Assembly: GCA_002796835.1 (NCBI GenBank)
Contig: LUGL01000024.1
Coordinates: forward strand, 195,414 to 235,655
Reading direction: 5' to 3'
From: Elainella saxicola E1
GTDB lineage: Bacteria; Cyanobacteriota; Cyanobacteriia; Elainellales; Elainellaceae
Length of the DNA: 40,242 bases
Position 1 is the first letter of the stretch. Each line of letters begins with the position of its first letter. The notes beneath the pieces were generated by a model. It was given only the letters and a program-made list of their open reading frames with translations, was not told the DNA's origin and did no database searches. Of the stretch, positions 8,594 to 19,080 are shown piece after piece. The position numbers were made by a program, and so were the translations under genes.

Positions 8594-11500
8594 TGTCACT
8601 ATCCTCTGTGTCGATGATGAGCGCAACGTTCTGCTTACCTTAAGAGCTCAACTCTTGCGCCATTTTCCTGACTGCACGATCGAAATTGCTGAAAGTGGGG
8701 CTGAAGCTTTGGCTCTGGCAGAAGAACTCTTGGCTGCAGGAGCGGAGGTTCCTTTGGTCATTGCAGATCAGATCATGCCAACCATGAAAGGGAATGAATT
8801 GCTGATCGAACTTCATGCTCGCTATCCTCGCATGCTGCAAATCATGTTGACAGGACAAGCCAGTGCAGAGGATGTAGGCAGTGTGGCCAATCGGGGTAAT
8901 CTCTATCGCTTTATTGCTAAACCTTGGAACGAGGTAGATTTGCAACTCACGGTTACTGAGGCAATGCGACGCTATCAGCAAGAGCAGCAGCTCTATCAGC
9001 AGCAAGCAGCACTGGAACAGGCGAACCAGGATCTGGAGATTCTGAACGCGGAACTCGAACAACAGATACAAGAGCGAACTCAACAACTCCGACAAAATGA
9101 GCAGCAACTGCGGTTATTTGTGGAGCATACGCCAGCAGCAATTGCCATGTTCGATCGCGAGATGCGCTATTTGCTGACCTCACGGCGCTGGAAAATTGAT
9201 TATGAATTGGGAGATCAGGAGATCATTGGCCGTTCCCATTACGAAGTTTTTCCAGACATTCCCGAGCGCTGGCGAGCCGCTCATCAACGCTGTTTGGCCG
9301 GAGCCATTGAACGATGTGAGGAAGATCGCTGGGTAAAGCAAGATGGTTCGGTGAGGTGGAATCAATGGGAAATTCATCCTTGGTATGCCGACACAGGGGA
9401 GATTGGCGGCATCATCCTGTTTACCCAGGTGGTTACAAAGCGAAAACAAACCGAACTGGCGCTACGAGAAAGTGAAGAAAAATTCCACCTGCTGGCAAAC
9501 CACCTGCGCGATGCTTTTTTTATCTGTACCCCGACCCTCGATCACTATTTCTACGTTAGCCCTGCTGTTGAGCAAATTTGGGCGCTTTCACCTGCTCAGT
9601 TCTACCGGAATCCCCGCTGTTGGCTGGAACGAGTGCATCCAGAGGATTGGAACTATTTTCTGGCCAACACTCCCTTAGACGGCATCACCACCGATTACGA
9701 TCTAGAATATCGACTGCTTCATCCGGACGGTGAGGTGCGCTGGGTCCATATCCGGTCTTATCCAGTGACGAATGATCAGGGCCAAGTTGATCGGGTGGTT
9801 GGGGTTTGTGAAGATATCACCGATCGCAAAATAGTCGAACTTTCTTTGCAGGAAAGTGAAACCAGATTACGGTTGGCCTTGGAAGTTTCTAAAGCGATCG
9901 CATGGGAGCGAGATCTGCGAACGAATCAGATCTTTTTTAGCAGTACCACAACATCCCCAAACTTTCAGAGCATTTCCTATGAGGACTCGCTTACCCTAGT
10001 ACATCCTGAGGATCGAGAAAACTTGCATCGAGCCAATCAAACAGCCATTGCTCAACGAGGTGGCTTCTGGATTGAGCATCGAGTCATCGCTCCTGGTCAA
10101 GACCCGGAATGGCAGTGGTTTCAAGTAAGCGCTAGAACGCTGACCGATGATGCAGGCAACCCAACTCGAATCATCGGCATGTCGTTAGATATTACCGAAC
10201 AAAAGCAGGCTGAAGCAGCATTGCGGCAAAGTGAAGAACGATTTCGCGAGATTGCCCGAACAGTAAGCCAGCTTTTCTTTATTCGATCGGCAACAACCGG
10301 AGAGTTTATTTACGTGAGCCCGGCCTATGAAGTTATGTGGGGCCGCAGTCGTGAGAGTTTATATCAACATCCCCAATCCTGGATAGAATCCGTTCATCCT
10401 GATGATCGTGCATTAGTTATTCGTTCTTTAGCCGAACAGTTCTCAAGGGATTCAGTGCAACGAGAATATCGGATCATCCAACCCAATGGTGAAATACGCT
10501 GGATCTCAGCTCAGATTAATTTAGTGCGAGATGAGGCTGGAGAACCTGCTCGCTTTGTTGGAATTGCCGTTGATGTCACCGATCGCAAACTGGTTGAGAT
10601 TGCTCTGCGTGAAAGTGAGCGGCGTTATGCAACGTTGGCAGAAGCCTTACCTGTTGGCGTTTTCCGTCATGATGCCAATGGCTCGATGATCTATGCGAAC
10701 GAACGTTGGCGTGAAATTACTGGCCTCAGCCATGCCGAGGGCATAGAAGCAGGTTGGCTGAAAGCGGTGCATCCAGACTGGTACGATCGCGCCATTGAGA
10801 ATTGGCAGCAAGTTGATAACCATAGCAAACGTTCGATTGAAACCTGCCTCTTACATCCAGATCACAGTATCCGTTGGGTCTATTGTCAGACCATACCTGA
10901 GTATAACGAAGCAGGAGAAACGATCGGTTATGTAGGGACACTAACTGATATTACGCAGCTGAAACAGGTTGAAGCCTCTCTGTTAGAAGCACAACGACTT
11001 GCCCACATTGGCAATTGGTCATTTGATTTAACAACGCAAGAAATTACCTGGTCTGAGGAACTCTATCATATGTTTGGGATGGATCCATCCCAGCCCGTAC
11101 CGCCCTATGCGGAATATTTAGAAAAAATTCATCCTGAAGATCAGCCAAGACTGATGCAATGTGTCGAACAAGCGAGTCGAGACGGTAGACCTTATATTCT
11201 CGATTATCGGGCCATTCATACGGATGGATCGATTCGCTACCACGAAGGTCGGGGGGAGGCGATTCGGAACGCGCAAGGACAGGTCGTGAAGCTTTATGGT
11301 GCAGCTTTAGATATTACCGATCGCAAACAGGCAGAAGCCAAAATTCAACAAAGTGAAGAACAGCTGCAATTAACGCTAGCTTTTACAGGAATTGGTGTCT
11401 GGAGCTGGCAACCCGTGACAGGCGAGTATTACTGGAATGGCCAAATGGAGCAGCTTCTAGAATTACCGTCTGGGCTAGATAACATGTTCCAGGTTTGGCA

Positions 11501-14500
11501 TGACAACATTCATCCAGATGACGTTGAACGCATCAATTCCAGCCTTCAAGATGCACTAGCAACTGGCAGTACCTTTGCTGAAGAATATCGCTACCGACTC
11601 TCGGATGGTCGCATGGTCTGGCGCTGGGTGAAGGGACAGGCTGTCTATACCGAGACAGGGGACGTAGAACGAGTATTGGGTGTGGTTCAAGACATCGACG
11701 ATCGTAAATCAGCAGAAATAAAATTACAGCAAACTACTGAGGATCTCGATCGATTTTTCTCCGTTGCTTTGGATTTATTGTGTATTGCCAATACAGACGG
11801 CTATTTTCTCCGGCTTAACCCGTCTTGGGAAAGGACGCTTGGTTATTCTCTCAATGAGTTAGAGAATCGCAAATTCTTAGATTTCGTCCATCCTGACGAT
11901 CTTGAAAGTACACTGGATGCGATCGCAGTTTTATCTGGTCAACAAGAAGTTCTGAATTTCGTCAATCGCTATCGACATCAAGATGGCTCATACCGGTGGA
12001 TAGAATGGCGATCGATTCCGGTTGGCCAAATGATATATGCAGCAGCCCGAGATGTTACTGAGCGTAAACAGGCAGAAATTGCCCTACAAGAAAGTGAACG
12101 GTTCCTCTCCATGGCGCTCTCTGCGGCTCAAGCTGGCGTTTGGGAATGGGACAGGGTTCAAAACCAAGCCTACTGGTCAGATGAAAACTTCCGTTTGCTC
12201 GGATATGAGCCAGGAAGTGTAGAGCCTAGCTATGACCATTGGTTGCAAGCAGTTCATCCAGATGATCGGGAACAAGCATCAGGCCAAATTTCTAGGGCTT
12301 TGACGGACAAAGATGAACTCAATCTGGAATACCGCGTTCTTTTACCCAATGGAGCTGTGCGGTGGCTGATTGATAGAGGACGAGTCATTGAGGATGATCA
12401 GGGCAATCCCATCGCAATGCATGGCATCCAAATTGATATTACCGATCGCAAACGAGCTGAAACTCAACTAGCCGCCCAAAATGTGCTGCTGGAACAGGTG
12501 GCAAAAGGAGAACCGCTTTCTAATATTCTCACGGAATTCATTGAGCAAATTGAGCAGCAATTGCAGGGAGCCTACTGTTCAATTATGTTTCTGGAAGCAG
12601 ACAATCGATTACATCATGGTGCTGCCCAAAGTCTGCCAGAAGCTTATGTAGAGGCAGTGGATGGTGTATGGGTTGGGGAAGGAAGAGGTTCATGTGGCAC
12701 GGCTGCATTTCGGAATCAGCCAGTGATTGTCTCTGATATTGCCACTGATCCGCTCTGGGCGAACTATAGAGAGCTGGCGTTAAGTCATGGTCTGCAAGCT
12801 TGTTGGTCGATCCCTATTCAGGCCAGTGATGGTCATGTATTGGGCACCTTTGCGGTTTATTACGCTGAGATTCGATCGCCCCAGTCCGATGAATTAGAAA
12901 CTGTTTTGCAGATGGCAAATATTGTTGGAATTGCGATCGAGCGAGAACAGGCTGAAGTCATATTAAGAGACAGTGAACACCGTTATGTAACATTGATGGC
13001 AGTCGCCCCAGTCGGAATTTTCCGGTTTGATGCCGCAGGCGAATGTGTGTACGTGAATCAGCGTTGGAGTGAGATGACGGGTAGACCTGCCGAGACAGCT
13101 CTAGGACAAGGTTGGATACAGGCAGTTCATCCGGAAGATAGAGCTGCAATTGTTGGAACATGGCTGCAATCGTTTCAGCAGACGGGAGGGGTGCATCAGA
13201 TGGAAGGACGGCATCTCCGCCCAGATGGAACTATCAACTGGTTTTACGTGCAAGTTCTACCCGAGACGAATGCTGAGGGGGCATTGATTGGATATGTGGG
13301 TGCCTTAACAGATATTACCGAGCTCAAACAGGTTGAAGATTCCTTACGGCAAAGCGAAGCGAAACAACGTGCTCTGATCAGTGCCTTACCTGACTTGCTT
13401 TTATGGGTGAGTCGGGATGGAATTTACCTAGATTTCTTTAGCACATCCAGCTTCAAAGTATTGGGGAATCGCGATACGGTAATTGGGACTCATGTTGTAG
13501 ACTCCTTGCCATCTGAACTTGCCCAACGTCGAATGAACGCCATTCATGCAGCACTCGAAACGGGAGAACTGCAAATCTATGAGCAGGAACTTTGGGTGGA
13601 TGGAGCATTGCAAACTGAGGAATGCCGAGTGGTCGTGTGTGGCGATCATGAAGTGCTGGTGATTGGTCGAGACATCACCGATCGCAAACGAGCCGAAGCT
13701 GCCTTGCAAGAAAGTGAAGAACGACGACGACTAGCCTTGGATTTAACCGGTACAGGAAGCTGGGAATTCGAGGTGGCAACTGGAGAGGCGATTTGGAGTG
13801 ACACACACTATCAATTGATGGGGTTAACACCAGGTGAACAACCGAGTAATTATCAGGTCTGGCGCGAGCGAGTCCATCCAGAAGATTTAGAATGGGTAGA
13901 GCAGGCATTTACCCAAGCATTAGATACTCATTCCCTTTTGGATGTGGAATATCGAGTGATTCATCCCGACGGTCAAATCTATTGGATGCTCACCAAGGGA
14001 CAGGGAATTTATAACGAGTCTGGACAACCCATCCGGATGGTTGGGGTAATGATAGATGTCAGCATCCGCAAACAGGCAGAAGTTGCTTTAAAGCTTAGCC
14101 AAGAAAGATTGGAAACCTTGATCAATGCGCTGCCCTTTGCTGTTTGGGTCCGTGATGCAAACGATCGGATTGTGCTGCAAAATTCAATCGATATTGCGCG
14201 TTACGGGAATCAATTGGGCATTCATGTCGAGGAACTGATAGATGCGTCAATTTTGGTAGAGGAATACAAACGCATCAAGGCAAATTGTGCAATTGGCGAA
14301 TTCTTTACTTCTGAAACTGTTGAACGAGTCAATGATCAGGACCGATTCTTTTTACGAATTGCTGCTCCTTTACCTGACATCTACGGTAACAGAGGCATGT
14401 TTGGCGTTGCTATTGACATCACCGATCGCAAACAGGCAGAACAGGCACTCAGTCAACTGAACGATGAATTAGAACTGCGGGTACAACAACGCACTCAGGA

Positions 14501-17500
14501 ACTGCGGTTACAAACTCAACTACTCCAGTCAGAACGTCTTCGCTTGCAGCTAGCGCTTGAAGCTGCTGATATGGGAACCTGGGAAATCAATCTACAAGGC
14601 GGCATTTGGTCAGAACGGATTGAAACGATTCTCGGCTATCCTCCTGGCACTTTTTCAGGAACACAAGAAGCAATCCTTGCTCGGATTCATCCTGACGATC
14701 GAGAAAAAGTTCTACAAGCGTTAACTGATAGTTTTGCCAATCAATCACCTTGCAATATCGACTGTCGAATCAACCAGTTACAGGGTGGAATGCGCTGGGT
14801 ATCTATCAGGGGAAAAGCTGTCCCCAATGAAGAGGGAGTTGGCCTACGCATTGTGGGAGTTGCCCTTGATATTACAGAACGCAAGCAAGCTGAGGAAGCA
14901 ATCCGCTTGAGCCAAGAGCAATTGCAGTTAGCACTCGAAGGTTCAGGTGATGGCCTATGGGATTGGAATGTTTTGACCGGAGAGGCTTATCTTAGCCCTC
15001 GTTGGCTGGGTATTTTGGGCTATGAAAAGGATGAGTTGCCTGGTTATGTAGACAGTTGGGAACGGTTAATTCATCCTGATGATCGGGCTGACTTGACAGC
15101 AGTTCTGAATGCTCACCTTAAAGATAGTTCTGTTCCCTATCAGGTAGAATATCGTGCCCGTACTAAGACTGGCCAATGGATTTGGATTGCCAATTATGGC
15201 AAAGTGGTTGCCCGTGATGCAGATGGCAAGCCCCTCCGAATGGTGGGTCTCCAGCGAGATATTACCGATCGGAAACAAGCGCAAGAATCTCTCCTATCAG
15301 AAAGATTGCGGCTGCAGCTCGCTTTGGAAGCAGCCAACATGGCCACTTGGAGTTGTAGTTTGCAAACGGGGGAATTGAACTGGTCCGATCACGCTCAGGA
15401 AATTTTTGGCTTCGTGCCAGGAACCTTCCCTGGTGATCGAGAAACATTCCTAAGTATGGTACATGCAGAGGATATAGATCGGGTCGTGCAAGCAGTTGCC
15501 CATACTTTTGAAACCGGAGCGCCCTACAACATTGAATACCGGATTCGTCGCCTGGATGGCCAAATTCGGTGGGTTGCGGTCTGGGGCATTGTTCCACAGA
15601 ATTTACCCACCTCCGATCGGCAAATGATTGGGGTCGTTTGCGATATTACCGATCGGAAGCAAGCTGAAGTTGCGTTGCGCGACAGTGAAGAACTGTTCCG
15701 CACGACTTTTGAACAAGCAGCCGTCGGCATCATACAAACAAATCTCAAGGGACAACTGGTTCAGATGAATCAAAAGTTCTGTGATATTGTGGGCTACTCA
15801 GAATCTGAACTTTTCTTGAAATACTTTGGTGAGATTACCTATCCTGATGATTTAGCACCCGACGAGGCTAATGTGAGACGGTTACTCTCAGGCACGGTAT
15901 CTAATTTTGTAATGGAAAAGCGCTATATCCGAAGCACTGGGGAAATTGTCTGGGTGAATTTGTCTGTTTCACTGATGCGAAGCTCGTCTGGAGAGCCGCA
16001 ATGTTTTATTGGTGTGATTCAGGATATTAGCGATCGCAAACAGGCAGAACAAGATTTGCAAGAATCTCGCAATATGCTGAAGCTGGTGCTGGATACGATT
16101 CCACAACGGGTATTTTGGAAGGATCGCCAGTCCGTATTTCTGGGCTGCAACTCTGCGTTTGCAAATGACTATCAACTGCGGCTGGAAGACATCGTGGGCA
16201 AGACGGACTCAGAACTGCCCTGGGCTGAATGGGCACACCTCTACCAGTTAGATGATGCTGCCGTTATTCATAGCCGTACTCCTAAGCTGAATTATGAAGA
16301 GCCGACCGTCAACTTGAATGGGGAGCAAATATGGATACGCAGCAGTAAAATCCCTTTGACGAACAGTCAGGGCGAGATTATTGGAATTTTGGGTTGCTAT
16401 GATGATATTACCGATCGCAAATTAGCAGAGGAAGCGCTACGAAATAGTGAGGAACGTTTGCGCCTCGCCCTCACCACCGCTAATCAAGGACTTTACGACC
16501 TCAATTTAAAGACCGGTAAAGCCATTGTCAGCCCTGAATATGCCACGATGCTGGGTTATGATCCAGCGACCTTTCAGGAAACCAACACGAAGTGGATTGA
16601 ACGATTACATCCCGATGACAGAGAGCCCGTTGCTGCAACTTATCGAGCATACATTGCTGGGGAAATTCCTAATTACCAGGTCGAATTTCGCCAGCGCACC
16701 CAGGATGGTCACTGGAAATGGATTTTATCTTTAGGAAAAATTGTGGCCTGGGATGAGGCAGGGCAACCACTACGAATGATAGGAACCCATACCGATCTGG
16801 ACGATCGCAAACAAGCTGAAGCCCAACTTCAAGATCAGGAACAATTTCTGCGCAGTATTTTCGAGAATGTGGAAAATCCCATCTTTGTAATTGATGTTCT
16901 AGAGGATGGCGATTTCCGGTTCGTCGGCTGGAATCCTGCCAGTGAGAGGATCTCCAATATTCCAGCCGCAAATGTCATAGGTAAGTCAGTGATTGAAGCG
17001 ATGGGCACAGAGGTGGGTAGCATATTGTACAGTAACTACCGCCGTTGCGTTGATCAGGATATCTCCTTAACGTATGAGGAATTTTTAACATTGCCATCGG
17101 GGAATATTTGGTCATTAACAACGCTCAATCCTCTCAAAGATTTAGATGGCCAAATCTACAGAATTGTTGGCACTGCGTTAAATATTACCGATCGCAAACA
17201 GGCCGAAGAAACCCTACAGCAATTCAATCAAGAATTAGAACAGCGGGTTACCGATCGCACGATCGAGCTACAGCAAGCTATGGAGGCTGCCGAAACTGCG
17301 AATCATGCCAAGAGCCGCTTTCTGGCCAACATGAGTCATGAACTTCGAACGCCGCTCAACGCAATTTTGGGTTTCAGCCAACTCTTAAATCGCGACGCTG
17401 GCTTAAATTTAGACCAACAAGAAAAAGTTGGCGTGATTAACCGCAGTGGGGAACATTTGCTGAATTTGATTAATGACATTTTGGCGATGTCAAAAATTGA

Positions 17501-18806
17501 ATCAGGCCGGATTACATTGACAATGAAAAGCTTCGATCTGCAATCTTTGCTGAAGGATTTGGAGGAACTGTTCGGCCTGAAAGCAGAATCAAAAGGGCTG
17601 ACATTGACGACGCAAATTGATTCAGCAGTTCCCCAGTATATTCAAACCGATGAAAGCAAGCTTCGACAAATATTGATCAATCTATTGGGCAATGCAATTA
17701 AGTTTACCAGTGGTGGAGGCATCACCTTGCGGGTGCAAAGCAGAGAACCAGAGAGCTTCCAGGTTCCTTCATCGTTGCCGCTGATTCTACATTTCGAAGT
17801 CGAAGATACAGGTTGTGGCATTGACCCAGCTGAACAGACGATCGTGTTTGAGCCGTTTGGTCAAACTCAAGCCGGACAAGCTCTCCAAGAAGGAACCGGT
17901 TTGGGGCTGCCCATCAGCCGCCAATTTGTAGAACTGATGGGAGGAGAATTAAGTTTTACAAGTATTCCCAATCAGGGTTCGACTTTCTATTTCACAATTC
18001 CCGTAGACTTTGTGCAAGCCGATAAAGTGCTGCCACAATCTCCGCCGCAGCGAGTGATGGGACTGGCTGCAGATCAGCCCGACTATCGACTGTTAGTGGT
18101 GGAAGATAATCAAGAGAACCGTCAGTTTTTGATGCAATTGCTGCGATCGGTTGGTTTTGAGGTGGAGTCTGCAACTAATGGGCTGGAAGCCGTCAGTTTA
18201 TGGCAGAGTTGGTCACCGCACTTGATTTGGATGGATATGCGGATGCCTGTCATGGATGGCTATGCTGCGACCCAGCGGATTCGAGAACTGGAACGGTCCA
18301 AATTTGCAGCATCCGAACCACAAGCTGACAATAATCTGTTTAAGTCGTCCTCAGCAGCTCTGGAATCACAATCAGGGGAAACCGTCCAAACTACGACTAA
18401 AATTCTTGCTTTAACGGCAAGCGCCTTTGAAGATGAACGATCGGCCATTTTGGCGGCAGGATGTGATGATTTTGTCTTTAAGCCTGCCACTGAAGCTGTG
18501 TTGTTTGAAAAAATCTCAGAACATTTGGGAGTGCAATATCTCTATCAAGAACAGGCTGCAACCCAGGTTCCTAAAGTTTCAGCAATGGCAGATGAATTGC
18601 TGACTGCACGTGCCCTGCAAGTGATGCCACAGCACTGGATCGATCAAGTGCAGCGAGCTGCTCGCATAGCCGATGAAGATCTGATTCTGGAGCTGATTGA
18701 TCAAATTCCTGATAGTCAAAGTGGGTTAGCTGAGGGGCTCAAAGCGCTCGTGGGCGAGTTGCAGTTGGATAAGTTGATTGAGTTAACGTCCGATCAAGAT
18801 CTGTAG
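8586..18806 (+). CDS. Giant hybrid histidine kinase: REC, 20 PAS, GAF, HisKA, HATPase, REC
   Basis: The start ATG at 8586 (MSNVTILCVDDE) overlaps the previous gene by 8 bp and gives about 3406 residues; the frame is open further upstream but only inside the kinase gene. Order: REC (3-130, Asp61, FIAKPW near its end); coiled coil (135-170); nine PAS/PAC modules (about 172-1290) of roughly 125 residues each; GAF (about 1300-1455); eleven more PAS modules (1458-2870); coiled coil; HisKA with His2918 in NMSHELRTPLN; HATPase_c (about 3019-3137) with DTGCGI and GTGLGLPIS; REC (about 3165-3290, Asp3217); and a helical tail. Most modules end in DITDRKQAE-like linkers. No transmembrane helix is seen, so it is probably soluble. 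No LOV-type Cys motif or bilin-binding GAF Cys-His is visible, so ligands are unknown. The final receiver has an insert of about 40 residues before its fourth strand, and the tail lacks an HPt histidine motif. Confidence 0.95.
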   Translation: MSNVTILCVDDERNVLLTLRAQLLRHFPDCTIEIAESGAEALALAEELLAAGAEVPLVIADQIMPTMKGNELLIELHARYPRMLQIMLTGQASAEDVGSVANRGNLYRFIAKPWNEVDLQLTVTEAMRRYQQEQQLYQQQAALEQANQDLEILNAELEQQIQERTQQLRQNEQQLRLFVEHTPAAIAMFDREMRYLLTSRRWKIDYELGDQEIIGRSHYEVFPDIPERWRAAHQRCLAGAIERCEEDRWVKQDGSVRWNQWEIHPWYADTGEIGGIILFTQVVTKRKQTELALRESEEKFHLLANHLRDAFFICTPTLDHYFYVSPAVEQIWALSPAQFYRNPRCWLERVHPEDWNYFLANTPLDGITTDYDLEYRLLHPDGEVRWVHIRSYPVTNDQGQVDRVVGVCEDITDRKIVELSLQESETRLRLALEVSKAIAWERDLRTNQIFFSSTTTSPNFQSISYEDSLTLVHPEDRENLHRANQTAIAQRGGFWIEHRVIAPGQDPEWQWFQVSARTLTDDAGNPTRIIGMSLDITEQKQAEAALRQSEERFREIARTVSQLFFIRSATTGEFIYVSPAYEVMWGRSRESLYQHPQSWIESVHPDDRALVIRSLAEQFSRDSVQREYRIIQPNGEIRWISAQINLVRDEAGEPARFVGIAVDVTDRKLVEIALRESERRYATLAEALPVGVFRHDANGSMIYANERWREITGLSHAEGIEAGWLKAVHPDWYDRAIENWQQVDNHSKRSIETCLLHPDHSIRWVYCQTIPEYNEAGETIGYVGTLTDITQLKQVEASLLEAQRLAHIGNWSFDLTTQEITWSEELYHMFGMDPSQPVPPYAEYLEKIHPEDQPRLMQCVEQASRDGRPYILDYRAIHTDGSIRYHEGRGEAIRNAQGQVVKLYGAALDITDRKQAEAKIQQSEEQLQLTLAFTGIGVWSWQPVTGEYYWNGQMEQLLELPSGLDNMFQVWHDNIHPDDVERINSSLQDALATGSTFAEEYRYRLSDGRMVWRWVKGQAVYTETGDVERVLGVVQDIDDRKSAEIKLQQTTEDLDRFFSVALDLLCIANTDGYFLRLNPSWERTLGYSLNELENRKFLDFVHPDDLESTLDAIAVLSGQQEVLNFVNRYRHQDGSYRWIEWRSIPVGQMIYAAARDVTERKQAEIALQESERFLSMALSAAQAGVWEWDRVQNQAYWSDENFRLLGYEPGSVEPSYDHWLQAVHPDDREQASGQISRALTDKDELNLEYRVLLPNGAVRWLIDRGRVIEDDQGNPIAMHGIQIDITDRKRAETQLAAQNVLLEQVAKGEPLSNILTEFIEQIEQQLQGAYCSIMFLEADNRLHHGAAQSLPEAYVEAVDGVWVGEGRGSCGTAAFRNQPVIVSDIATDPLWANYRELALSHGLQACWSIPIQASDGHVLGTFAVYYAEIRSPQSDELETVLQMANIVGIAIEREQAEVILRDSEHRYVTLMAVAPVGIFRFDAAGECVYVNQRWSEMTGRPAETALGQGWIQAVHPEDRAAIVGTWLQSFQQTGGVHQMEGRHLRPDGTINWFYVQVLPETNAEGALIGYVGALTDITELKQVEDSLRQSEAKQRALISALPDLLLWVSRDGIYLDFFSTSSFKVLGNRDTVIGTHVVDSLPSELAQRRMNAIHAALETGELQIYEQELWVDGALQTEECRVVVCGDHEVLVIGRDITDRKRAEAALQESEERRRLALDLTGTGSWEFEVATGEAIWSDTHYQLMGLTPGEQPSNYQVWRERVHPEDLEWVEQAFTQALDTHSLLDVEYRVIHPDGQIYWMLTKGQGIYNESGQPIRMVGVMIDVSIRKQAEVALKLSQERLETLINALPFAVWVRDANDRIVLQNSIDIARYGNQLGIHVEELIDASILVEEYKRIKANCAIGEFFTSETVERVNDQDRFFLRIAAPLPDIYGNRGMFGVAIDITDRKQAEQALSQLNDELELRVQQRTQELRLQTQLLQSERLRLQLALEAADMGTWEINLQGGIWSERIETILGYPPGTFSGTQEAILARIHPDDREKVLQALTDSFANQSPCNIDCRINQLQGGMRWVSIRGKAVPNEEGVGLRIVGVALDITERKQAEEAIRLSQEQLQLALEGSGDGLWDWNVLTGEAYLSPRWLGILGYEKDELPGYVDSWERLIHPDDRADLTAVLNAHLKDSSVPYQVEYRARTKTGQWIWIANYGKVVARDADGKPLRMVGLQRDITDRKQAQESLLSERLRLQLALEAANMATWSCSLQTGELNWSDHAQEIFGFVPGTFPGDRETFLSMVHAEDIDRVVQAVAHTFETGAPYNIEYRIRRLDGQIRWVAVWGIVPQNLPTSDRQMIGVVCDITDRKQAEVALRDSEELFRTTFEQAAVGIIQTNLKGQLVQMNQKFCDIVGYSESELFLKYFGEITYPDDLAPDEANVRRLLSGTVSNFVMEKRYIRSTGEIVWVNLSVSLMRSSSGEPQCFIGVIQDISDRKQAEQDLQESRNMLKLVLDTIPQRVFWKDRQSVFLGCNSAFANDYQLRLEDIVGKTDSELPWAEWAHLYQLDDAAVIHSRTPKLNYEEPTVNLNGEQIWIRSSKIPLTNSQGEIIGILGCYDDITDRKLAEEALRNSEERLRLALTTANQGLYDLNLKTGKAIVSPEYATMLGYDPATFQETNTKWIERLHPDDREPVAATYRAYIAGEIPNYQVEFRQRTQDGHWKWILSLGKIVAWDEAGQPLRMIGTHTDLDDRKQAEAQLQDQEQFLRSIFENVENPIFVIDVLEDGDFRFVGWNPASERISNIPAANVIGKSVIEAMGTEVGSILYSNYRRCVDQDISLTYEEFLTLPSGNIWSLTTLNPLKDLDGQIYRIVGTALNITDRKQAEETLQQFNQELEQRVTDRTIELQQAMEAAETANHAKSRFLANMSHELRTPLNAILGFSQLLNRDAGLNLDQQEKVGVINRSGEHLLNLINDILAMSKIESGRITLTMKSFDLQSLLKDLEELFGLKAESKGLTLTTQIDSAVPQYIQTDESKLRQILINLLGNAIKFTSGGGITLRVQSREPESFQVPSSLPLILHFEVEDTGCGIDPAEQTIVFEPFGQTQAGQALQEGTGLGLPISRQFVELMGGELSFTSIPNQGSTFYFTIPVDFVQADKVLPQSPPQRVMGLAADQPDYRLLVVEDNQENRQFLMQLLRSVGFEVESATNGLEAVSLWQSWSPHLIWMDMRMPVMDGYAATQRIRELERSKFAASEPQADNNLFKSSSAALESQSGETVQTTTKILALTASAFEDERSAILAAGCDDFVFKPATEAVLFEKISEHLGVQYLYQEQAATQVPKVSAMADELLTARALQVMPQHWIDQVQRAARIADEDLILELIDQIPDSQSGLAEGLKALVGELQLDKLIELTSDQDL

Positions 18807-19080
18807 CAGTATGCTTCAGTGCGATATGCCTCAGTCTCAACAAATTAGCGCCAGACCTAATGATGGGAACAAGGAATAGAGCGAAATTCAGGAAAGTTCT
18901 GTCTCAAGGTCAGTCATGGCTACCTACCCCATTTCTATAGTTGATCTAAAGTTCAGCCCTGTTCTGAAAATGCCTACCTAAGATAGAAGGTACAAGGAAG
19001 GTCCAAGGGCCACTTGACTTGCTTGAGAAGATCCCATCTTCCAGCAATGAATCAGATCCACCTAACGGGAGGGAAATTGT

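Noticed and set aside
12480-12960. The GAF domain as a phytochrome-like bilin-binding domain
   Set aside because: The motif near its end is ACWSIP, without the Cys-His pair used for bilin attachment in cyanobacteriochromes.
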